A DNA stretch of 15,720 nt from positions 1 through 15,720 of the forward strand of contig JADNYV010000780.1 of the NCBI GenBank assembly GCA_015501055.1, in the 5' to 3' direction. Positions 1 through 6,182 of this stretch are shown in pieces. A program made the position numbers and the translations under genes. The notes under the pieces are model-generated. The model made no database searches, was not told the origin of the DNA, and saw only the letters and a list, made by a program, of their open reading frames with translations. This DNA is from Mucidula mucida. Taxonomy: Eukaryota > Basidiomycota > Agaricomycetes > Agaricales > Physalacriaceae. Positions within the stretch are counted from its first letter, which is position 1. Every line of letters starts with the position of its first letter.

Positions 1-236
1 CAGGAACGTTGTCAGCAGAATGTGCACCTAAGGCTGTCTGCGCAGGCTTCTCGCCCTCTTGCTGCCTTTTGGCCAGTCTAACACTCAGAACGCGAATGCC
101 CTCGCAAAGAGAACACCCAGGTTGTAAGCGAATAGAGGGCGCCTGAGCTGGGTACCGACCGATCCTTAACCAAGCCTATCGAACACTCAGAGAGCGAACG
201 TTTACGGCGCACTCAGAGAGCGAACTCGTCTATCAA

Positions 237-650
237 TCAGCGCCCTGATTTACACTCCTTGGTAGGAGTCAGGCACACGCTGTACAACCGGGTGTTGAAC
301 GCGGTCGCAAGCACAGGTTGAGCTGTACCACTGATCGACGATGACAAGGAAGTACAAGGAGGATACCGAGTCCAGGGAGGTATAGCACGCTGAGCGGAGT
401 ATTGAGCTCGATAAGCGGTGGTGAGCCGCTTGGAGAGGGATGTGTGGTGTAGCCACAGGGAAAGGACGCAAAAATGCGGAGCTAACTGTGACCAGATAAC
501 ACAGGTTAGCTGGAGGGGAGTGAGAGGGTGCAGAGAGCGCACCTGTGACCAGATAGCCCACAGAATGTCCTTGAGAAGGAGTCCTTTGGAAAGGAATGGG
601 TATCTGGGCACAAAATGGGCATCAGCTCTGAAGAGCTGGATGTGAGACAT
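237..650 (-). other. Open reading frame in the leader (137 codons), copy E; coding status unknown
   Basis: An ATG-initiated 137-codon frame on the element's sense strand starts inside P2 and ends in the leader, upstream of gag. The same frame is open at the same place in copies B (4163-4576) and C (11920-11507). The product would be rich in Ser, Leu and Thr, with no motif I recognise. It stays open in three copies while RT and YR genes collect frameshifts, which is suggestive, but the copies are so alike that chance is not excluded. Confidence 0.25.
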
Positions 651-977
651 TGGCACATACTGGAAGCAGGGAGAGCAGCGGGAGCGCTAGCGCTCTGGGC
701 CGGAGCGGACACTTCCAATAGGGTTCTAGGGTGCCAGTACATCAGTCCTGAGCAGGAGACGAGTAGAGCGAGTGGTGCTTGCCTGGGAGAGCAAAAGTGC
801 GAATTCCCTCAAAATGGCACTTTGGACCTGTCTGGACTGGTTTTGGGCTGGTAGGCGGCTTCAGACAGTGCTCTAGAGGTGTATGGCATCAGTCCTGAGC
901 AAGAGGACTGGAGGAATCACAAACTGCTTGTCTCTGTGAGGATGATGATGGTAAGAGACAAAGAGGCAGAGTGTGTG
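464..977 (-). repeat. P2 direct repeat, copy E
   Basis: This is a 514-bp copy of the P repeat, also at 3500-4017, 11734-12251, 12395-12911 and truncated at 4159-4349. In element orientation it follows a Q repeat and precedes the gag leader. It contains the two hairpins and the 14-bp palindrome of the P family, with several one-base deletions, mostly in G or C runs. Confidence 0.85.
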
Positions 978-979
978 AG

Positions 980-1060
980 CCTATGCTTGTTAGATCACAC
1001 AAGGTTAGGTCAAAACTGGACCCCGAGGGCCCCATCAATTCAGCGTATCGTAAAGTGCCT
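980..1060 (-). repeat. Q repeat, right end of copy C
   Basis: This 81-bp repeat is present five times in the window (980-1060, 4078-4158, 9075-9155, 12254-12334, 13203-13283). It forms the right terminus of copies B, C and D and also occurs inside the left region of B and C. Here it is followed on the element strand directly by the P2 repeat of copy E. It is a candidate site for recombinase action, since element ends and tandem junctions coincide with its edge. Confidence 0.9.
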
Positions 1061-1141
1061 ACTATGCTATGTGTGTGTGTGTAGTGGAGGGTGGATGGAG
1101 GTGCAAAAGGATGTTTACGAAACGCGAGATGAGGGAGGTTT

Positions 1142-2145
1142 TTAAGTAGAGGTTTTATTTTGAACTGCTAGCTGCTGAGCGGCACGTACTGCAGGATGGT
1201 CACATATATAGATCTTCCACGCAGAGGATGACCAACGGCCTAGGCTTGGAGTATGGTCTCAGAGAGTCCAAGGGATGCATAGTGTGTTATACCCCCAGAA
1301 CGAACCGAGTGACCACCAAAGTCTTTGCTCACCAGCGCAAAGAACTTGGACTCAAACCAGGATCTAGTTGGTACCATGCCATCTTCACGTATGAAGAGAG
1401 CCGCTTGAGCACCATGCAGCTTGTCTCTGCGGTGGACATACTGCTTCAGAAGGGTGATAGGATCAGCCACAGTCTGAGAGGTAAACAGTATGTCAGTGCC
1501 CTGATAGAAGGGATCGCTCTTATGGTAAGGTAAGCGATAGCCTGCATACCCAGTCTCAAATGTGAGGCTGGCACGCTTGATGATCTTCTTCCAATCACGT
1601 AGCTTCTTCTGATTAGGCTGCACCAGCTCTCCCATCCGGTGAACAGCATAGAAGCCGCATGACATGATTGTAGCAAAGAGAAAGTCATCATACTTGTGGG
1701 TCTGGTTTGTGACGTCCACAAAGAGCTGAAGGTGATGAAGTCGAAGAGGGGGCTTCCTAGCTATAGGATCTGCCCGGACCTTCTTTGACCCACGGATAGC
1801 GGCTTGAACAAGCGCTGAAGCACGAGCGTCACCAAAGTGAGGATAAAGGTCATTGAGGAAGTGCTTAGCCCCGGTTAAGTATTTAGGAGCAGAGCCAATG
1901 AATTGGGACGTGTATGCAATGTACCATGCTAGAGTCTCCGGAGTAGGATCCAGAGACAGATTGTGTGCTTTACAGAAGCGGGCGTAATCTCTAGCCCCAG
2001 TAGAGTAGTTGATACGCGTAGAGGTCTCGATAGCATGGGCCTGCAGATACAAGACGAGTTCATCTAGTTTTTGCAAGTCCATAGGTGGGCGAGGGTGACG
2101 AGGCTGTCCGCCCTCGCCCAATGCCTCTAAAAGCACTCTCTCCAT
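1142..2145 (-). pseudogene. Tyrosine recombinase gene of copy C, frameshifted before the catalytic Tyr
   Basis: The gene encodes the element's tyrosine recombinase (YR), which in this family cuts and rejoins DNA to integrate a circular intermediate. The frame starts at ATG 2145, overlapping the RT stop by 19 nt, and is open for 301 codons to 1240. It contains the box I Arg (about residue 170, context AVHRMGEL), a likely catalytic Lys (about 209) and the HxxR of box II (His279, Arg282, context HSVRSGG). One base is missing near 1244 compared with copies B and D, giving a premature stop. In the shifted frame the remaining GRWSS segment (Trp about 305) and the nucleophile Tyr (about 313) run on to the original stop at 1142. 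The rest of the gene is the best preserved YR in the window. It is a pseudogene as sequenced, unless the missing base is an assembly error. Confidence 0.88.
1154..1159 (-). terminator. Candidate polyadenylation signal AATAAA, copy C
   Basis: A canonical AATAAA hexamer lies inside the last codons of the YR gene, ten bases before its stop codon, and is conserved at 8975-8980 and 13377-13382. If used, transcripts would end in the short 3' UTR, upstream of the terminal Q repeat. Confidence 0.4.
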
Positions 2146-3208
2146 CGCGCCGGTAGGAGCTCACGAGGTGGCTCCATAGTGCGGACGCGGTAGGAGGGGA
2201 ACTGTTTCTGAAAGTCAGAGAACAGTAAGCGGGACAACATGTCTGCCATCACGTTGTCAACCCCGCGGATGTGCCGCACACGAACATCAATGCCGGTGCG
2301 CAGGACAATATCAGCAATGGCAAGCAGAACAGCATTGTGACTTGACTGTGAAGCAGCCAAAGTGTTAAACACTGAGACGGAGTCCAGACTGTCAGAATGG
2401 ATTAACAGCCTGCGAGGCGGAGAGGGATGAGAGGCAGCATCATGAACAGCGCAAAGAATAGCTACAAGCTCCCTAAAGAAGGTGTCAACTCCGGTGATGG
2501 TTCGGAGTTGATAGCTAAAGCCATTCCCAGCATAGACGAAAGCGAGGCCCAGATTACTCGCATCTGTCCAATAGACCATATCAGCCTCAGAGTCATCCCA
2601 CGCCTGCGCATTCACAAAGCGCACTCCGATGCAGTGTTGTAATGCATTGACAAACCAAGTGAGATCTGCTCTAACCTCAACGTTCAATGGAATGCCTTTG
2701 TACTGCAGTGTTTTACCGCTCATCTTGCGGTAGAGCTCTGTAAGTGCTGGCCGTGCCCAATGCAGCACATTAAGAGCCCAGTTGAGATACCCACCCAAGG
2801 ACTGCCACTCCTTGAGTACAGGCTTTTGCTGGGACAAGAACGACTGAATGGTGGTGATCATGTCCGCAATGGAGTCTGGTGAGAGAGAGATAGACCCGTG
2901 AACAGTGTCTAACCAGAAACCAATGATTTTTAGCTGAGGACCGTGTTCCTGCTTCTTATCTTCATATGGGATGCCCAAAGAGTCCCACAGAAGGAGAAGC
3001 TGGACTTGACGTCGGGGACGTCGCTGTCCATGAAAGAGCACCAGATTGTGATTGGTGTCCCAGCCATAGTAGTCATCCATGTAGTCGTGCAGATCTGGTA
3101 TATCTAGCTCCCAAGCAACCCAGTTAACCAGGCCAGAGAACGAACACCAGCAGTATGGTGATGCACGACTGCCAAAGATGAGACGGCGCACAATGTGATA
3201 GCGGCCGT
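2127..3208 (-). pseudogene. Reverse transcriptase-RNase H of copy C, distal fragment cut by copy B
   Basis: This is the C-terminal part of the polymerase, separated from its N-terminal part (9156-9911) by the insertion of copy B. It begins within the Asp codon that follows RT motif A and includes motif B (FGSRASPYCW), motif C (YMDD, the catalytic pair), the connection region (FWLDT) and a full RNase H domain. RNase H acidic residues lie in WTDAS, FRELVAI, HSDSLDS and a final NVMAD. It ends at the TAG at 2127, overlapping the YR start by 19 nt. No internal frameshift is visible here, so only the insertion breaks this half. About 20 bases of copy B's left end happen to extend the open frame to 3230; those are not part of the gene. 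Confidence 0.92.
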
Positions 3209-3499
3209 TCGATGTAAACGCGGATTCCAAGGGTAGGGAGCGTTTTCAGAGGCCTCTGCACACTCCACACCCCACCTTACCCCTTTACCCAACTTCCTAC
3301 TCAAGAGAGTTCAATGAGACAGCTTAAATCAAGTCAAACACTCATTTCACTCCAAAGCTGGATCATGTTCGCTCTCTGCTGCTCCTACTGCAGCCAGCCC
3401 ACTCTCTGGGCTCTTCCTGGACTTACCCAGCCTGTGTCTGGTGTTGTAGTAACAACAGAGGCCACTCACAGGGCGCCCTGGGAGGTTTAAGCAAGAGTC
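3209..3499 (+). repeat. U block, left terminus of copy B
   Basis: This 291-bp sequence occurs only at the extreme left ends of copies B and C (here and 12912-13202). It starts TCGATGTAAACGCGG and holds no credible gene. Unlike P and Q, it has no second copy inside the element. One instance of a TTCGCTCTCTG motif resembling the leader repeats lies at 3368-3378. It may carry the promoter or a recombinase-binding arm; the sequence does not decide. Confidence 0.85.
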
Positions 3500-3785
3500 C
3501 ACACACTCTGCCTCTTTGTCTCTTACCATCATCATCTCACAGAGACAAGCAGTTTGTGATTCCTCCAGTCCTCTTGCTCAGGACTGATGCCATACACCTC
3601 TAGAGCACTGTCTGAAGCCGCCTACCCAGCCCAAAACCAGTCCAGACAGGTCCAAAGTGCCCATTTTGAGGGAATTCGCACTTTTGCTCTCCCAGGCAAG
3701 CACCACTCGCTCTACTCGGTCCTCCTGCTCAGGACTGATGTACTGGCACCCTAGAACCCTATTGGAAGTGTCCGCTCCGGCCCCA

Positions 3786-3799
3786 GAGCGCTAGCGCTC
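3786..3799. repeat. 14-bp perfect palindrome in P1
   Basis: GAGCGCTAGCGCTC is its own reverse complement. Versions with nearly the same core are present in the other complete P repeats (C and E). It could be a protein-binding dyad; function unknown. Confidence 0.6.
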
Positions 3800-3969
3800 C
3801 CGCTGCTCTCCCTGCTTCCAGTATGTGCCAATGTCTCACATCCAGCTCTTCAGAGCTGATGCCCATTTTGTGCCCAGATACCCATTCCTTTCCAAAGGAC
3901 TCCTTCTCAAGGACATTCTGTGGGCTATCTGGTCACAGGTGCGCTCTCTGCACCCTCTCACTCCCCTCC

Positions 3970-4001
3970 AGCTAACCTGTGTTATCTGGTCACAGTTAGC
4001 T
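3970..4001 (+). other. Stem-loop in P1 (11-bp stem, one bulged base)
   Basis: AGCTAA/C/CTGTG pairs with CACAGTTAGCT across a 9-base loop, with a single unpaired C in the left arm. The same structure lies at 4302-4333 in B's second copy and in the P repeats of C and E. An RNA structure near the 5' end of a retroelement transcript may matter for packaging or priming; that is inference. Confidence 0.5.
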
Positions 4002-4017
4002 CCGCATTTTTGCGTCC

Positions 4018-4077
4018 CCTCCCACCTCTCCCTCAGTAGATACATCTTCATGTATTAAGTATGTACACTTCATGTAC
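4018..4077 (+). repeat. S spacer between P1 and Q1, copy B
   Basis: A 60-bp block links P1 to Q1 and is also at 12335-12394 in copy C. It is absent from P2. It contains TGTACA twice (4062-4067 and 4073-4078, the last base shared with Q), which can form a small dyad, and an AT-rich stretch around 4050-4060. Confidence 0.7.
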
Positions 4078-4158
4078 AGGCACTTTACGATACGCTGAAT
4101 TGATGGGGCCCTCGGGGTCCAGTTTTGACCTAACCTTGTGTGATCTAACAAGCATAGG
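4078..4158 (+). repeat. Q1 internal repeat, copy B
   Basis: This is an internal 81-bp copy of the right terminal repeat (9075-9155), on the same strand. It is followed here by the truncated P2. In copy C the junction is Q1 then a complete P2, the same join seen between copies C and E at 977-980. It is the expected form of an internal joined-end block used to rebuild the element ends. Confidence 0.9.
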
Positions 4159-4349
4159 GCCAATGTCTCACATCCAGCTCTTCAGAGCTGATGCCCATTT
4201 TGTGCCCAGATACCCATTCCTTTCCAAAGGACTCCTTCTCAAGGACATTCTGTGGGCTATCTGGTCACAGGTGCGCTCTCTGCACCCTCTCACTCCCCTC
4301 CAGCTAACCTGTGTTATCTGGTCACAGTTAGCTCCGCATTTTTGCGTCC
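4159..4349 (+). repeat. Truncated P2 repeat, copy B
   Basis: 191 bp match 3827-4017 of P1. The first 329 bp after Q1 found in copy C (two junction bases plus 327 bp of P) are missing. The loss accounts exactly for the length difference between B (5,947) and C (6,276). Confidence 0.88.
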
Positions 4350-4576
4350 TTTCCCTGTGGCTACACCACACATCCCTCTCCAAGCGGCTCACCACCGCTT
4401 ATCGAGCTCAATACTCCGCTCAGCGTGCTATACCTCCCTGGACTCGGTATCCTCCTTGTACTTCCTTGTCATCGTCGATCAGTGGTACAGCTCAACCTGT
4501 GCTTGCGACCGTGTTCAACACCCGGTTGTACAGCGTGTGCCTGACTCCTACCAAGGAGTGTAAATCAGGGCGCTGA
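4163..4576 (+). other. Open reading frame in the leader (137 codons), copy B; coding status unknown
   Basis: This is the same frame as at 650-237 and 11920-11507. In copy B the frame is also open upstream to 4061 because of the deletion in P2. No domain is recognised. It may be an upstream open reading frame of the gag message or a chance frame in a conserved leader. Confidence 0.25.
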
Positions 4577-4829
4577 TTGTTAGACGAGTTCGCTCTCTGA
4601 GTGTGCCGTAACACGTCCGCTCTCTGAGTGTTCGATAGGCTTGGTTAAGGATCGGTCGGTACCCAGCTCAGGCGCCCTCTATTCGCTTACAACCTGGGTG
4701 TTCTCTTTGCGAGGGCATTCGCGTTCTGAGTGTTAGACTGGCCAAAAGGCAGCAAGAGGGCGAGAAGCCTGCGCAGACAGCCTTAGGTGCACATTCTGCT
4801 GACAACGTTCCTGAACCAGGAAGCGGATC
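4350..4829 (+). promoter_or_regulatory. 480-bp gag leader with repeated CGCTCTCTGAGTGT motif, copy B
   Basis: The leader is identical in length (480 bp) in copies B and C. It holds two exact copies of CGCTCTCTGAGTGT at 4591-4604 and 4618-4631, 27 bp apart, and a related CGCGTTCTGAGTGT at 4720-4733. The spacing suggests repeated protein-binding sites controlling transcription or RNA handling. I see no clear TATA box. The upstream part overlaps the leader reading frame; the rest has no gene until the gag ATG. Confidence 0.45.
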
Positions 4830-6182
4830 ATGTCTGATGTTGACGAGCTCGATGGTATCTCTCGCAATCATTCACCTCCTCGCCCCCATTCGCCCTATGA
4901 TCAGGATCCAGACGAGCGCGAAGCGATTCGCTTGCGCGCTGAGCAGCTTCAGGACCTTGTCAAGCGGTTTGCGGATGGGTCTATCAAATCCCAAGGCGAG
5001 TTCTTGCAGCTTGCCCGCAAAACCGGCGCGTCTGCTGGCGAAATGGACGACTATATCGAACAAGTCGCCCAAATCATTGAACAGCGCAAGAAGCCGGACA
5101 AGGCTCCCGAGCGCGATAGGACTCCTGAGCGCGATGCTACATTCCAACGAGAGCTGGATGAAGAGGCGCGAAGGCGTGCCGTTGAAGAGGCCGCTTGGGC
5201 CGCGTTCGCAGCGCAGCTCGATGCTGCTGCTGCTACAGCGCCTGCCGCGCAGCCCGCTTCAGCCGCCGGACCCGTGGCTGGTCCGTTATCAGCTTTGTTG
5301 CTCTCTAGGCTCCTTGGAGCAGAGTCTACTCCGTCCGGCATCTCTGCTTCAGTCCTCGCTGCAGCTCCGCATCTTGCGCAGCTTGCAGCTCCCTCCAACC
5401 TCACTCCTCATATCGAGGAGACTCAGCGCATTCGACGTCTCCTCACTACTGAGAAGGACATCAACGCTATCATCAATGCGTGTCAGATGCAGTCACTCCA
5501 TGATCCATTTGCGCGCTCCTTCTGGCGTTCCATTGTGCTGGAGCAGTATGTGGATTTTGAGAAGCTCTTTGCCTCCATTCACTCTGGCACAAATCAGCAG
5601 GAGGACACCAAGGACTTTGCCGGTGGCTACGTCATCATGCGCAAGGACCAGTCCACTGCTCGCCGCACCCTCACCCAAGAGTCCGAGTGGACACGCGTCT
5701 TCGATGCGTATGCCACCGGTGTTGGGCTCATCTACCCTCACCGCAAGGACGAACTCCGGGGTTACCGCGCACTCATCATTGAGCTGTTTCGCGCTACACC
5801 CTCGAATCCAGCGTTCCCTATTCGCTGTGATAAGGAGACTCGCATTCGCTATGCTAACTCTCCTTTCCATCTCGATGATCGCACTGCGCTCCAGCTTCCT
5901 CTTCTCTCTGAGATGTTGCGCACCTCTGAGGGAGCAAATCCTCGCAAGCGGTCCTCTGACTCTGGCAGCTCACAGTCTGCGACGCGTCGTCGCATTGTTT
6001 GCCAGAATTGGAATCTGGGTAAATGCTCATCTCCGTGCTCCGCAGGCCGTCTTCACGGTTCTTGCAGTGAGTGCGGAGGAAAGCACACAGCCAAGAGCCA
6101 ACCAGCCTGCCTCATCCTCCTCGAAGCCAAACGAGCAGTCGCTCGTTCAGGAGCGAGTTCAGGCGGCGCTGATGAAGCCTAA
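4830..6182 (+). CDS. Gag-like protein with C-terminal Cys/His cluster, copy B
   Basis: A 450-aa protein encoded by the first gene of the element, intact from ATG to TAA. The N-terminal third is charged and probably helical: an acidic, Pro-rich start, then a likely coiled coil around residues 85-125 rich in Arg and Glu. An Ala/Pro-rich linker follows at about 127-155. The central part (about 190-375) is globular with no motif I recognise. Basic residues (RKRSS, ATRRR) lead into Cys391, Cys399, Cys403, His409, Cys412, Cys415, His419 and Cys427, which could bind zinc and RNA, unlike the classical CX2CX4HX4C knuckle. The position before RT and the basic Cys/His tail support a Gag role in RNA packaging. 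It differs from the copy C protein at four residues. Confidence 0.85.
   Translation: MSDVDELDGISRNHSPPRPHSPYDQDPDEREAIRLRAEQLQDLVKRFADGSIKSQGEFLQLARKTGASAGEMDDYIEQVAQIIEQRKKPDKAPERDRTPERDATFQRELDEEARRRAVEEAAWAAFAAQLDAAAATAPAAQPASAAGPVAGPLSALLLSRLLGAESTPSGISASVLAAAPHLAQLAAPSNLTPHIEETQRIRRLLTTEKDINAIINACQMQSLHDPFARSFWRSIVLEQYVDFEKLFASIHSGTNQQEDTKDFAGGYVIMRKDQSTARRTLTQESEWTRVFDAYATGVGLIYPHRKDELRGYRALIIELFRATPSNPAFPIRCDKETRIRYANSPFHLDDRTALQLPLLSEMLRTSEGANPRKRSSDSGSSQSATRRRIVCQNWNLGKCSSPCSAGRLHGSCSECGGKHTAKSQPACLILLEAKRAVARSGASSGGADEA

Larger units (their letters stand above)
1..979 (-). mobile_element. Copy E: leader and P2 repeat of a YR retrotransposon, truncated by the window edge
   Basis: Read on the minus strand, this begins immediately after the right-end repeat Q of copy C and runs through a P2 repeat (977-464) into the 480-bp leader (463-1). 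It matches 11270-12253 of copy C nearly base for base. Base 1 corresponds to base 11270, so the gag start codon should lie about 17 bp beyond the left edge. The U, P1 and S blocks that open a complete copy are absent; Q passes straight into P2. E is therefore either the second body of a tandem array with C or the product of recombination at Q. Several one-base losses relative to C cluster at 680-860. Confidence 0.85.
980..3208 (-). mobile_element. Copy C, distal part: RT/RNase H C-terminus, YR gene and right terminus
   Basis: This is the minus-strand continuation of the element whose proximal part is 9156-13202. The two parts are separated by copy B. Joined across B, the coding strand runs without gain or loss of bases at the insertion point, in the middle of an Asp codon of RT. 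Together the parts make 6,276 bp, ending at 980 in the 81-bp right-end repeat. The distal part holds the last two thirds of RT-RNase H, the YR gene, the 3' UTR with a (TG)n tract and the Q2 repeat. Confidence 0.9.
3500..4017 (+). repeat. P1 direct repeat, copy B
   Basis: This 518-bp repeat is the first member of the P pair. The second, in P2, is complete in copies C and E but reduced to 191 bp in B (4159-4349). It contains a 7-bp-stem hairpin (3566-3586), the palindrome GAGCGCTAGCGCTC (3786-3799), a 6-bp-stem hairpin (3844-3857) and a longer bulged hairpin (3970-4001). Short stretches are open in places, but no gene is convincing. Confidence 0.85.

Noticed and set aside
3200..3215. Possible cloning or chimera junction at a SalI-like GTCGAC site, where copy B interrupts copy C.
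   Set aside because: The joins do not regenerate GTCGAC on either side, both edges coincide with natural element termini, and the same left edge (U) is used at the D-C junction.
3347..3535. Short antisense open frames in U and P1 (about 62 aa, repeated at 12876-13064).
   Set aside because: They lie on the antisense strand of the element, have no recognisable domain, and span the junction of U and P1.
4830..6182. Repeat-induced point mutation (C to T decay), as in some ascomycetes.
   Set aside because: Both gag copies are open, CpG and GC-rich codons are common, and copy differences are few and not visibly biased to C-to-T changes.
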